Both the position numbers and the translations under genes were made by a program. The notes beneath the pieces were generated by a model that saw nothing but the letters and a program-made list of their open reading frames with translations, was not told the DNA's origin and did not search any database. Shown piece after piece: positions 18,504 through 26,764 of a stretch of 64,000 bases of DNA. Every line of letters begins with the position of its first letter. The first letter of the stretch is position 1. The stretch is from a marine group bacterium Sva0996 bin134 (GTDB lineage: Bacteria > Actinomycetota > Acidimicrobiia > Acidimicrobiales > Bin134), in the NCBI GenBank assembly GCA_002239105.1, contig MPNQ01000002.1:179134-243133 (forward strand), in the 5' to 3' direction.

Positions 18504-18923
18504 TCACGCCGGGGCGTAACCGAAGGCGACTGCTTCTTGGCCGTCGTCGTCGGTGCCCACGATGTAGGTGTCGAGCTTCACTTTCATGCCCAGTGTGATC
18601 TTGGCCGGGTCGGGCTCCACGTTGATGAGGTTGGAGCGAACCGAGGTGCCGTCGTCGGTCTGCACGATGGCCGACACGTAGGGCGTGGGGATGCTGGGGG
18701 CAGCCCGGTACACGATGCTGAAGGTCCGCAGCGTGCCGGTATCGCTCACCCGCACGGAGTTGAATTCCCGGCCCCCGCACTGGGCGCAGGCGTTGCGCCG
18801 GCCGAAGAACCGGGCGCCGCAGTTCTGGCACTCGTTGGCTTGCAAGTAGGGGCCGTCGTCCAAAACGAGATAGTCCACTAGAGGGATTTGCACGTCGAGA
18901 GAATACTCCAGCGGCCCATTCAC
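18504..18923 (-). CDS. Zinc-ribbon/OB-fold protein (DUF35, thiolase partner)
   Basis: The 139-residue product has an N-terminal helical segment (LVDYLVLDDGPYLQANE), a rubredoxin-like zinc ribbon with two CxxC pairs (CQNC and CAQC) and an OB domain (FSIVYRAAPSIPTPYVSAIV, GMKVKLDTYIVG). DUF35 proteins act as partners of thiolase-like enzymes and bind the CoA moiety or the partner surface. Start at GTG 18923 gives normal family length; no strong ribosome binding site is seen. The gene lies 34 nt before the thiolase gene, as expected for a complex. Confidence 0.85.
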   Translation of the reverse strand: MNGPLEYSLDVQIPLVDYLVLDDGPYLQANECQNCGARFFGRRNACAQCGGREFNSVRVSDTGTLRTFSIVYRAAPSIPTPYVSAIVQTDDGTSVRSNLINVEPDPAKITLGMKVKLDTYIVGTDDDGQEAVAFGYAPA

Positions 18924-18951
18924 TGGCCCAACCGCCCCAAGGGGAGGCCCG

Positions 18952-19443
18952 CTACTCGGGGATGCCGAAGCCCTCGGGGAAGCCGCCGTCGTGGTAGCCC
19001 GACTGCTCGACCTTCTTGACGATGCGGAAGCCGTCGGGGGTGCGGCTGACGGTGTCGTGATACCAGCCGCCCACATAGAACATGAACAGCTGAGTGCCGT
19101 TGGGATCCCAGGTCTTGCCATCGTCACCCACGGGGATGCCCATGGGATTGTGGAACAGCGTCGTGCACTGGGCAGTGTCGCCGTCCCAGCTGCGGATGTA
19201 GGTCTTGCCCACCATGTGCTGGGTCATGGGGAAGATGGCCAGCGCAGTCTGGAGCCAGCGCTTGACCGTGGGGTATTCGGCATTGGCGTCGTCCACCCCG
19301 GGGGCCGAGGAGGAATAGTCCAGATGGGCGTCGGGGGTGAAGACCGTGTCGAGGAGGTCCCAGTCCTTCTCATCAATGGCGATGGTGTAGCGGACAATCG
19401 TGTCCTCAATGGCCAAGCGGTCGACGGGATCAGGCATGTTCAT
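18952..19443 (-). CDS. NTF2-like (SnoaL-type) protein
   Basis: A 163-residue cone-fold protein: VDRLAIEDTIVRYTIAIDEKDWDLLDTVFTPDA is the classic start of the SnoaL_4-like family, followed by AHLDYSS and a C-terminal sheet (GGWYHDTVSRTPDGFRIVKKVEQSGY). Members are dehydratases, isomerases or hydratases, often acting on polycyclic or steroid-like substrates. Its ATG overlaps the nitroreductase stop codon by 4 nt (ATGA). Confidence 0.85.
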   Translation of the reverse strand: MNMPDPVDRLAIEDTIVRYTIAIDEKDWDLLDTVFTPDAHLDYSSSAPGVDDANAEYPTVKRWLQTALAIFPMTQHMVGKTYIRSWDGDTAQCTTLFHNPMGIPVGDDGKTWDPNGTQLFMFYVGGWYHDTVSRTPDGFRIVKKVEQSGYHDGGFPEGFGIPE

Positions 19444-20000
19444 GGCGGGCCACCGTAGTAGATGATCTCGTCCAGTGACCGCCTGGGGCGGTTGGCTGAT
19501 GAGCTGGGGCGGTCATTGTCGGGATAGCCGAGGGCCACCGTTCCCACGACGCGGCGGCCTTTCGGCAATCCGAGACCAACCATGACGGCATCCTCGTGTT
19601 CGAACGTGCCGAAGAAGCAGGAGCCCAAATTGGCGGTGGTGGCGGCGATGAGGAGGTTTTGGACGGCCATGCCGGCGTCTACCCACCAGTAGGGCACGGG
19701 CCAGGCTTCGGTGCTCTCGCCGAGGCCGGTATGGGACTTGTCGGGCTCGGAGTAGCGCTGGACATAGCGCTTTGGATCGGTGAGCACGACCACGAGTACA
19801 GGGGCAACTAGCAGGCCGGGCCAGGGGAATTCGGCGCGGCGCTCAGAGGTGAGCGTGAGGCGCCAGTACTGCTCAGGGTCGTTGACCACACAGAACTCCA
19901 CGGCCTGGGTGTTGCCCGCAGAGGGAGCTCGGCGGGCATGATCGAGCAGTTCGGCTACCGCGCCATCAGGGAGAGGCCCAGGGAGGAAGTTGCGGCACAT
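19440..20000 (-). CDS. Nitroreductase-family FMN protein
   Basis: A 186-residue nitroreductase-fold protein with CRNFLPGPLPDGAVAELLDHARRAPSAGNTQ at the N terminus (FMN phosphate binding by the Arg and Ser residues), WWVDAGMAVQNLLIAATTANLGSC in the middle and GTVALGYPDND at the end. Related actinobacterial proteins act on F420 or FMN-linked redox chemistry. It is the second gene of the operon and overlaps the next by 4 nt. Confidence 0.88.
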   Translation of the reverse strand: MCRNFLPGPLPDGAVAELLDHARRAPSAGNTQAVEFCVVNDPEQYWRLTLTSERRAEFPWPGLLVAPVLVVVLTDPKRYVQRYSEPDKSHTGLGESTEAWPVPYWWVDAGMAVQNLLIAATTANLGSCFFGTFEHEDAVMVGLGLPKGRRVVGTVALGYPDNDRPSSSANRPRRSLDEIIYYGGPP

Positions 20001-20026
20001 GGGCCGCCGGTTGGGCGGTGAGTCGC

Positions 20027-20695
20027 TCAGGCGTACTTGAGCAGGTCTTCGGCCATAATCCAGCCGAAGGCGATCATGGTGTCGCCGCCGTCGCGGTTCA
20101 CCTTGTCGAACAGGGCGGCTACATCGGGGTCGATGCTCTCGGGCTTGACCGTCTCGTAGTCGAGCAGGCAGGCCTGGCCGTCGTCGCCCACTACCCGGAA
20201 GTCGCGATCGAGATACCGGGAGGCGCCTATGCTGAAGCGCTTGGCCAGCCGGCGGCCCCAGGCCCGCTCTTCTCCCGAGGCCTTGTGCCCGGGACGGGGA
20301 ACGATGTCGACCAAGGGCTTGAAGGCGTCGAACCCCCCGGGGTTGTCAAACTGGGTTCCCATGAGCACGTCTTCGTCGGGAAAGGCCATCAGCGCCCGGT
20401 GAAGCTGCGCCTCGGTGAGTTGGCGGAGGACGGTGCTGCGCTTGGAGGTGCGGGCCACCGATGCCAGACCCACCAGCACGCTCGGCGTTCCGCCGATCCG
20501 CTCCAATGTGGAAAAGGAGAACCCCCGGAGTTTTCCGTTCTCCCGAGCAGTGGATATCAGCACCCACTCCTCGGTCTGCTTGGAGAGCAGCCCCACCGAA
20601 AACGGGTTGGGGCCATCAGCACACATGTCCGCCATTTCGGCTAACTCAGCGTCGGTAACCGCTGTGCAGTCCTTGGTTTCGACGTCGATAGCCAT
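20027..20695 (-). CDS. Protein of unknown function (possible GNAT-like fold)
   Basis: I do not recognise the 222-residue product with certainty. VTDAELAEMADMCADG, a beta-rich stretch (WVLISTARENGKLRGFSFSTLERIGGTPSVLVGLASVA) and LTEAQLHRALMAFPDEDVLMGTQF could belong to an acetyltransferase-like fold, but the acetyl-CoA loop is not clear. GAGGAGG lies 10 nt before the ATG. It is the first gene of the minus-strand operon that runs to the Nfu-like gene. It has no signal peptide or membrane segment. Confidence 0.6.
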   Translation of the reverse strand: MAIDVETKDCTAVTDAELAEMADMCADGPNPFSVGLLSKQTEEWVLISTARENGKLRGFSFSTLERIGGTPSVLVGLASVARTSKRSTVLRQLTEAQLHRALMAFPDEDVLMGTQFDNPGGFDAFKPLVDIVPRPGHKASGEERAWGRRLAKRFSIGASRYLDRDFRVVGDDGQACLLDYETVKPESIDPDVAALFDKVNRDGGDTMIAFGWIMAEDLLKYA

Positions 20696-20806
20696 GCGCT
20701 GCTCGTCCTCCTCGCTCGCTGCTTTCCCACAGATTTCCCCCCGTGGGTACCCCTATAGTCCATCAATCACCCAGGCAGGCGTGCAAACCCGCAGGAATAC
20801 AGGGGT

Positions 20807-20833
20807 TTTGCCGATGGGATGCACCCCGGCAAA
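20807..20833 (-). terminator. Hairpin downstream of dnaE, candidate terminator
   Basis: TTTGCCG and CGGCAAA form a 7-bp stem with an inner GGG/CCC pair, starting 17 nt past the dnaE stop codon. There is no T-run. The remainder of this 154-nt gap contains only the leader of the next minus-strand gene. Confidence 0.4.
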
Positions 20834-20849
20834 GTGCCAGCTAGTCGGG

Positions 20850-23800
20850 CTACACGGCGATGGCGTTCTCGCCCAGCATCTCTCGCAACTCACCTATCAA
20901 TCCGCTTCCCGCGTCCACCCCGTAGGCCGTAGAAAGCTTGATACCCCTGTCGGCGCCCAGCATCAAGATCACCTCAGACTTGCCGGGATGGCCGGCGATC
21001 ACCGTCTTGAGGGAGTCGATGCGCTCGGGAGACAGACCACAGGCCCCGAGGTTCAACCTCAAGGTCGCCGTCCCGTTGGCTGATGCAGGATCGAGCGGCT
21101 CCACCCCATAGCAGATCAAGTTGGGCTCATCATCGCGGCGGTCGAGGCGCCCTTCGAAGACAACCACCAGATCGTCTTCCAACTTGTGCCCGTGCTCTTC
21201 CATCGACCGGGGAAACAGCGTCACCTCCATGGTCCCGTACATGTCCTCCAGATCGCAGGAGGCCATCTGATCGCCCTTTCGGGTCCACCGCTTGCGCAGG
21301 TTGCTGACCACCCCGCCGACTTTCACCGAGGTGCCCTCCTCGACTTCGCTCAGCTGGTCGATTCGGTGGGTGGTCTTTCGAGACAGCACTCCCTCCATGC
21401 CCATGATGGGATGGTCGGACACGTAGAGGCCCAGCATCTCCTTCTCGGCAGCCAGCCTCCGGGTCTTGTCAAACTCGACATCGGGGATGTCGATGCGGTC
21501 CTCGAAGCTCTCCTGGCTGCCTTCCCCGAACAGGCTCATGATGCCCTGGCTGCGCTCCCGCTGTTCTTGGATGCAGCGGCGCACGATGGCCTCAGACGCG
21601 TTCAGCAGGCCTTGGCGGGGATGGCCCATCGCGTCGAAGCCTCCCGCCTTGATAAGAGCTTCGACCACTCCCTTGTTCAGCACCGTCGGATCCACCCGCG
21701 AGCAGAAGTCGTGGAAATCGGCGAACGGGCCGTTCTCCTTGCGCTCCTCGAGGATCATCTGGGCCGTGCCCGTGCCCATGTGGCGGATGGCCGAGAGCCC
21801 GAAGGAGATGGCGCGCTCCCCCTCCGCGGAGTTGGTGGCGGCAAAGTCGGACTCCGACTGGTTCACATCAGGCAGCGCCACGGTGATCCCCATCTGGCGG
21901 CACTCGGCCAGATAAACGGCCGCCCTCTCCAACTTGTTCTTCACGCTGGTCAACAACGCGGCCATGTACTCCACCGGGTACTGAGCCTTGAGGTAGGCAC
22001 ACTGGTAGGCGATCAGCCCATAGCCGTAGGAGTGGCTCTTGTTGAAGGCGTAGTCGGCGAACTGCTCGATGATGTCGAACAGCTCGGTGCCCAGCTCCCT
22101 GCCGTAGCCCTTGCGCTCGCAACCCTCCACAAAGGAGTCCCGCTCCTTGGCCATCAGCTTGCGGTCTTTCTTGCCGCAGGCCTTGCGAAGGTTGTCTGCT
22201 TCGTCCAGTCCATAGCCGGCGAATCGCTGGGCGACCCGCATCACGCTCTCCTGGTAGATCATCAGCCCGTAGGTGTCGGCCAAGATGTCGGCGGCGTCCT
22301 CGTGGAACACACTCACCTGCTCGCGTTCGTTTTTCCGGTCGGCGTAGTCGTTGTGCATGTTGGCCGCCATCGGGCCGGGCCGGTACAGGGCCACCAGAGC
22401 GGCCACGTCGTCGAAGCAAGAGGGCTTCAACGACCGGATGAGCGACCGCATCGGTCCGCTCTCCAACTGGAACACCCCGATGGTGTCGCCTCGGGACAAA
22501 AGCTCATAGGTGGCCGCGTCGTCCAGCGGCACGTTGTCGATGTCCACCTTGACGCCCTGGGACTGCTCGATCAGCCCGACGGCGTCCTCGAGCACGTCCA
22601 AGTTCCGCAGACCCAGGAAATCCATCTTGAGCAGGCCCAGGTCCTCCACGGCGTGCATCTCGTACTGGGTGACGATGGGAGCCTCTTCGAGGGTTTGGCC
22701 CGGCGATGCCTTGCGCTGGATGGGGAGATACTCGGTGAGCGGCTCCTTGGTGATCACCACCGCGGCGGCATGGATGCTGTCCTGGCGGCGCAGGCCCTCC
22801 AGGCCGCGGGCCACGTCGACCACCTTGCGGGCGTCCTCATCGCCCTCGTACATCTCCCTAAGCTCGGCGGCCGCGGTGTAGCCGTCGGCGTACTCCTCGG
22901 TCTTCTCCAGGCAGGCCCACAGCGGGGTGTCGCGGCCCAGCACCAGCGGGGGCATGGCCTTGGCCAGCTTGTCGCCTAGGGCGTAGGGGTAGTTCAGCAC
23001 CCGTGCGCTGTCGCGCACCGCGGCCCGGGCCTTGATGGTGGAGAAGGTGATGATCTGCGCCACATGGTCCTCGCCGTACTTTTGGGAGGCGTAGCGGATG
23101 ATCTCGTCGCGGTAGCGGGAGTCGAAGTCCATGTCGATGTCGGGCATGGAGATTCGGGACGGGTTGAGAAAGCGCTCGAACAGCAGGTCGTAGCGGATGG
23201 GATCCAGATCGGTGATGCGCAGGGAGTAGGCCACGGCGCAGCCGGCCGCGCTGCCCCGGCCCGGGCCCACCCGGATGCCCCGCTCCCGGGCGTACCGGAT
23301 CAGGTCCCAGGTGATCAGGAAATATGAGGAGAAGCCCATGTCGGAGATGACCTTGAGCTCGAAGGCCAGCCGGTCGGCCACCTCTTCAGACAAGGGACTC
23401 CCCCACCGGGCTTTGGCCCCTTCCAACGTCAGGGCTTGGAGGTACTCGTCGGCGTCGTCGTATTCGTCGGGAATGGGGAAATCGGGCAGCAGCGGCTTGC
23501 CGAACTCGATCTCCACATCGGCCCGCTCTGCGATCCACAGCGTGTTGTCGCAGGCCGGGATGAGGTCGGAGAACACCTGGCGCATCTCCGCCGCCGTCTT
23601 GAGGTAGTGCTCGCTGCCGTCGAACTTCAAGCGGTCGGTGTCGCTGACCAGCGAGCCGGTTTGCACGCACAGCAGGGCGTCGTGGGCCTCAGCGTCATGG
23701 CGATGGGTGTAGTGGCTGTCGTTGGTGGCCAACAAGGGGGCATTGATCTGGCGGGCCAGGCGGATCAGATCGGGGTTGGTGCGATGCTGCTCGGGGATGC

Positions 23801-24377
23801 CGTGGTCCTGGATCTCCACGAACAGGCTCTCCTTGCCGAAGATGTCCTGGAGGCGGGCGGCCTTGGCCACCGCGCCGTCGTAGTCGTTGCGCAGCAGGGC
23901 TTGGAGAACGTGGCCGCCCAGACAGCCGGTGGAGGCGATCAACCCCTCGCTGTGCTCGGCCAGCAGTTCCCAGTCGAGCCGGGGCTTGTAGTAGTAGCCC
24001 TCGAGGAAGGCCCGGCTGGAAAGCTGGATGAGGTTCTTGTAACCGGTGTTGTTCTCGGCCAACAGCGTGAGGTGGTAGTAGATCTTCTGGCCCCCCTCGG
24101 TGCTGCCCCCGCTATCGTCCACCTTGCCCCGGCGCGGCGGCCGCTCGCTGCGGTTCTCGTGGGCCATATAGGCCTCGGTGCCGATGACCGGCTTGATGCC
24201 CTCATTGCGGCAGGCCCGGTAGAAGTCGATGACCCCGTACATGTTTCCGTGATCGGTCATCCCCAGCGCGGGCTGCCCGTCGGCGGCGGCGGCTTTGACC
24301 AGATCCCCCACCCGGGAGGCCCCGTCGAGGATGGAATATTCGGTATGGACGTGGAGGTGAGTGAAGGAACTGGACAC
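20850..24377 (-). CDS. dnaE: DNA polymerase III alpha subunit
   Basis: The replicative polymerase subunit, 1175 residues. The PHP domain opens with FTHLHVHTEYSILDGA and has TDHGNMYG; the polymerase active site is PDIDMDFDSRYRDEII near residue 400, preceded by GPGRGSAAGCAVAYSL. HhH and OB domains are at the C terminus (ISFGLSAIRHMGTGTA; VKVGGVVSNLRKRWTRKGD). The GTG start has AGGAG 4 nt upstream. A perfect DnaA box flanked by an inverted repeat sits about 30 nt ahead of the start. Confidence 0.97.
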   Translation of the reverse strand: MSSSFTHLHVHTEYSILDGASRVGDLVKAAAADGQPALGMTDHGNMYGVIDFYRACRNEGIKPVIGTEAYMAHENRSERPPRRGKVDDSGGSTEGGQKIYYHLTLLAENNTGYKNLIQLSSRAFLEGYYYKPRLDWELLAEHSEGLIASTGCLGGHVLQALLRNDYDGAVAKAARLQDIFGKESLFVEIQDHGIPEQHRTNPDLIRLARQINAPLLATNDSHYTHRHDAEAHDALLCVQTGSLVSDTDRLKFDGSEHYLKTAAEMRQVFSDLIPACDNTLWIAERADVEIEFGKPLLPDFPIPDEYDDADEYLQALTLEGAKARWGSPLSEEVADRLAFELKVISDMGFSSYFLITWDLIRYARERGIRVGPGRGSAAGCAVAYSLRITDLDPIRYDLLFERFLNPSRISMPDIDMDFDSRYRDEIIRYASQKYGEDHVAQIITFSTIKARAAVRDSARVLNYPYALGDKLAKAMPPLVLGRDTPLWACLEKTEEYADGYTAAAELREMYEGDEDARKVVDVARGLEGLRRQDSIHAAAVVITKEPLTEYLPIQRKASPGQTLEEAPIVTQYEMHAVEDLGLLKMDFLGLRNLDVLEDAVGLIEQSQGVKVDIDNVPLDDAATYELLSRGDTIGVFQLESGPMRSLIRSLKPSCFDDVAALVALYRPGPMAANMHNDYADRKNEREQVSVFHEDAADILADTYGLMIYQESVMRVAQRFAGYGLDEADNLRKACGKKDRKLMAKERDSFVEGCERKGYGRELGTELFDIIEQFADYAFNKSHSYGYGLIAYQCAYLKAQYPVEYMAALLTSVKNKLERAAVYLAECRQMGITVALPDVNQSESDFAATNSAEGERAISFGLSAIRHMGTGTAQMILEERKENGPFADFHDFCSRVDPTVLNKGVVEALIKAGGFDAMGHPRQGLLNASEAIVRRCIQEQRERSQGIMSLFGEGSQESFEDRIDIPDVEFDKTRRLAAEKEMLGLYVSDHPIMGMEGVLSRKTTHRIDQLSEVEEGTSVKVGGVVSNLRKRWTRKGDQMASCDLEDMYGTMEVTLFPRSMEEHGHKLEDDLVVVFEGRLDRRDDEPNLICYGVEPLDPASANGTATLRLNLGACGLSPERIDSLKTVIAGHPGKSEVILMLGADRGIKLSTAYGVDAGSGLIGELREMLGENAIAV

Positions 24378-24401
24378 GGCGCTCCTGTGGACGATCTGTG
24401 G

Positions 24402-24423
24402 CCTGTATGTGGATAACTACAGG
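24402..24423. promoter_or_regulatory. DnaA box inside an inverted repeat upstream of dnaE
   Basis: TGTGGATAA at 24408-24416 is the exact reverse complement of the DnaA consensus TTATCCACA. It is flanked by CCTGTA (24402-24407) and TACAGG (24418-24423). Two further TGTGG half-boxes precede it. The site is in the dnaE leader or promoter and could link dnaE expression to DnaA. Confidence 0.55.
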
Positions 24424-24516
24424 CTTGTGGTTTGGCCTCGTCTTGACCATACCAAGCCGGAGGGACACATGCTCGCCCTCTTGCTATTCCGGGTGTTTGC
24501 GCAGGTTATCGGGGGT

Positions 24517-25017
24517 TTACAGATACGTGCCCGGGACGCCATCGACCGGACCCTGACCGCCAGCCGGGAGCTCAGCGCGGATGTTGGCCAGCTGCTGCTG
24601 CGCCGAAACCTGCTGGGCGAACAGCGCAGCCTGGATGCCCTGGATAAGGCCCTCCAACCAGCCCACCAACTGAGCCTTGGCCACCTGAAGCTCAGCCTGG
24701 CTGGGAGGATGGTCCTCAGGAAAAGGAAGTATCAGGCGATCTAGCTCCTCGCTCAGGTCGGGGGACAGCGCCGATCCCAGTTCCTCGATAGAAGTGGCAT
24801 AGATCTCCCGCAGCCGGTCGCGGCTCGACTCGTCCAAGTTGGCTTGGCGGACTTCATCCAAGAGCTGCTTCATCATCGTGCCGACCCTCATGACCTTGGC
24901 CGGCTGCTCAATCGCCTCTTTGGCCGATACCGGCTCAGCCGATTTGCCGTCGCCGTGCGGACCTTCGAGGACGACCTCGGCGGGTTCTGCCGGTGCCGGC
25001 TGTTCGATGTCGGACAT
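24517..25017 (-). CDS. bpa: Bacterial proteasome activator (Bpa, DUF2587)
   Basis: A 166-residue helical-ring protein that opens the 20S proteasome without ATP. KVMRVGTMMKQLLDEVRQA, IEELGSALSPDLSEELDRLILPF and AELQVAKAQLVGWLEGLIQGIQAALFAQQ are typical of the family's four-helix core. It ends in GTYL, close to the conserved GQYL tail that docks into the proteasome. The first about 40 residues are acidic and disordered, as in known members. Its presence implies a proteasome elsewhere in the genome. A TAGATT hexamer 7 nt upstream suggests a leaderless mRNA. Confidence 0.93.
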   Translation of the reverse strand: MSDIEQPAPAEPAEVVLEGPHGDGKSAEPVSAKEAIEQPAKVMRVGTMMKQLLDEVRQANLDESSRDRLREIYATSIEELGSALSPDLSEELDRLILPFPEDHPPSQAELQVAKAQLVGWLEGLIQGIQAALFAQQVSAQQQLANIRAELPAGGQGPVDGVPGTYL

Positions 25018-25024
25018 GTCGGAA

Positions 25025-25030
25025 AATCTA
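25025..25030 (-). promoter_or_regulatory. Candidate -10 element for bpa
   Basis: On the minus strand TAGATT ends 7 nt before the bpa ATG at 25017, and no Shine-Dalgarno sequence is present. Confidence 0.4.
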
Positions 25031-25060
25031 TCCGCTAGCGGTCAAGACCCGGCAACACCC

Positions 25061-26248
25061 TCATGTCCGGGTGCCGAACCCCGCCAGGCAAGGAACCAGC
25101 ATTTCGGCCGAGGTCAACGATCCGTGGCGGGCCACCAGCTGGAACCCGGGCTTGTTCTCGCCACCGGTGGGATTCCGGGGCGGCGGCTTGGGCTCGGTGA
25201 AAGCCACCGGGTCGTTGGGCACCAAAGCCACATCGCCCATCCGGGACCGGGCCTCCGGGCTCACATAGGGACCGAACCATCCCTCATCCAACACCTGGTC
25301 TACTCCGACCACCAGTCCGTAGCGGCCGTAACGCTCAGCCGCCGCCTCCAGGAGTCCGCCGGCTCTACCGGGCCGAGCATGCAGCCAGCGGAACCGGGCC
25401 TCCCCCGAGATCGCCGACGAGAGGGCCAACACGTCGTGGGCCAGCTCTATCTTGGCGTCTCCGACCATGACCTGGCCGTGGTCGGAGACCACCAGCAACG
25501 CGGCCTCCGGCGGCAGCACCGCCAGGATTTGGGCCACGATGCGGTCTACCTCGGCGTACTCGGCGTCCAGGTAGGGGCCGAACCCGTATTCGTGGGCGAT
25601 TCGATCGGGACCGTCGTAGTAGGCGTACACCAGCGGGGCACCCCCCTCCACCAGCGTCTGCACTTCCACGGCGATGGAACTGGTCAGCTTGTACCCCTTG
25701 TGGTCCACCCCGTCGAGGTGGGCCCGGGTGAAACCGGTGCCCTGGAATTCGCTTCGTCCCACCGCTGGCACCCTTCGTCCGAAGAATGCGGGCCGGGACT
25801 GCACTTGCTCGGGAACGATGGACCGGCGGGCATCCGAGCCCTTGGGTCCTGCGGTCCACCGCAAGGCGTTTAGCACCTGCCCTTGGACATAGACCTGGTA
25901 GCCGATCAGGCCGTGTTCACCCGGAGCCGAGCCGGTGACCAGCGAGGTCAGCGCCGTGGTGGTCGTTGTTGGGGCCACAGTGGTGATTGGACCGCCTTCC
26001 ATGGCCGACAGCACTGGGGTCAGCTCGGACCGGTCTTGGAGCTGCTCCCAGCCCATTCCGTCCACCAAGAACAAGACCACTGCTTTGGCCTGTTGGATTG
26101 GGGCGGGCAGCCAATCGGAGGCATCGGCGGGGCCGAGCAGAGCGGGCACCACGTTGCTCAGACACGGCCCCCGGTAGTCGGGCAGCACCGGAAACGCGGC
26201 GGTTGATCCGCGGTCTTCGGGGCTGGAGTGGTGGCTATTGCTTCCCAT
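25061..26248 (-). CDS. Alkaline-phosphatase-superfamily phosphodiesterase/pyrophosphatase
   Basis: The 395-residue protein has the metal-binding core of the nucleotide pyrophosphatase/phosphodiesterase branch. VVLFLVDGMGWEQLQ gives the first metal Asp, TTTTALTSLVTGSAPGEHGL supplies the Thr nucleophile, YAYYDGPDRIAHEYG the second Asp/His pair, and LLVVSDHGQ the final Asp-His. No signal peptide is evident, so it may act inside the cell. It is divergent from the Rrf2-type regulator, which might control it. Confidence 0.88.
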   Translation of the reverse strand: MGSNSHHSSPEDRGSTAAFPVLPDYRGPCLSNVVPALLGPADASDWLPAPIQQAKAVVLFLVDGMGWEQLQDRSELTPVLSAMEGGPITTVAPTTTTTALTSLVTGSAPGEHGLIGYQVYVQGQVLNALRWTAGPKGSDARRSIVPEQVQSRPAFFGRRVPAVGRSEFQGTGFTRAHLDGVDHKGYKLTSSIAVEVQTLVEGGAPLVYAYYDGPDRIAHEYGFGPYLDAEYAEVDRIVAQILAVLPPEAALLVVSDHGQVMVGDAKIELAHDVLALSSAISGEARFRWLHARPGRAGGLLEAAAERYGRYGLVVGVDQVLDEGWFGPYVSPEARSRMGDVALVPNDPVAFTEPKPPPRNPTGGENKPGFQLVARHGSLTSAEMLVPCLAGFGTRT

Positions 26249-26294
26249 TCCGCATTCAACCTATCGGTTCAACCCGGCAGAGAAGATTGAGAAG

Positions 26295-26300
26295 TAGTGT
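26295..26300 (+). promoter_or_regulatory. Candidate -10 element for the Rrf2 gene
   Basis: TAGTGT ends 8 nt before the GTG at 26309, in the 60-nt divergent gap with the phosphodiesterase gene. Confidence 0.3.
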
Positions 26301-26308
26301 GATGGGTC

Positions 26309-26752
26309 GTGAGGGTCTCGACTCGAGGGGATTACGCCAGTCGGGCGTTGCTGTCGCTGGCCCTGCACGCCGATGAGGCAGGACCCACTTCGGTTCGCGA
26401 CATCGCCGAGCGCACCGGCCTCCCCCAGCCCTACCTGGAGCAGATTCTCCAAGCGTTGAAGGGTGCTGGCCTGGTCCGCTCCAAGCGGGGGGCGGGCGGT
26501 GGCTACGTCCTGGCCCGCCCGGCCACCGAGATCAAGCTGAGCGAGATCGTCAGCGCGGTGGACGGACCCATTGTGCTCGGGGATTTCGGGGAGCCCCACC
26601 AAGACGGTGCCTGCGATCACGAAGGCCAATGCGTGCTGCTAGCCATCTGGACCCACGCGGGCGACATCATGCACGACCTGCTGAGCGACTACACGCTGGA
26701 CGACATCGCCAAGACCGCAAACGGGCTCCTTCCCTGGCCAGGATCAAGCTGA
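26309..26752 (+). CDS. Rrf2-family transcriptional regulator with an incomplete Cys set
   Basis: A 147-residue winged-helix repressor: MRVSTRGDYASRALLSLALHA, TSVRDIAERTGLPQPYLEQILQALKGAGLVRSKRGAGGGYVLARP is the standard recognition helix and wing. Iron-sulfur Rrf2 proteins such as IscR use Cys-x5-Cys-x5-Cys; here CDHEGQC supplies the first two but the third position is Trp. It may therefore sense something other than a [2Fe-2S] cluster, or use another ligand such as the nearby His. The GTG start gives the canonical MRVSTRG N terminus. It is about 27 kb from the SUF genes, so a link is speculative. Confidence 0.88.
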   Translation: MRVSTRGDYASRALLSLALHADEAGPTSVRDIAERTGLPQPYLEQILQALKGAGLVRSKRGAGGGYVLARPATEIKLSEIVSAVDGPIVLGDFGEPHQDGACDHEGQCVLLAIWTHAGDIMHDLLSDYTLDDIAKTANGLLPWPGSS

Positions 26753-26764
26753 CGGGTACCGCTG

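Noticed and set aside
21186..24416. Long plus-strand open frames antisense to dnaE
   Set aside because: They are mirror images of the dnaE codon pattern in GC-rich DNA, have no domain resemblance, and dnaE itself is certain.
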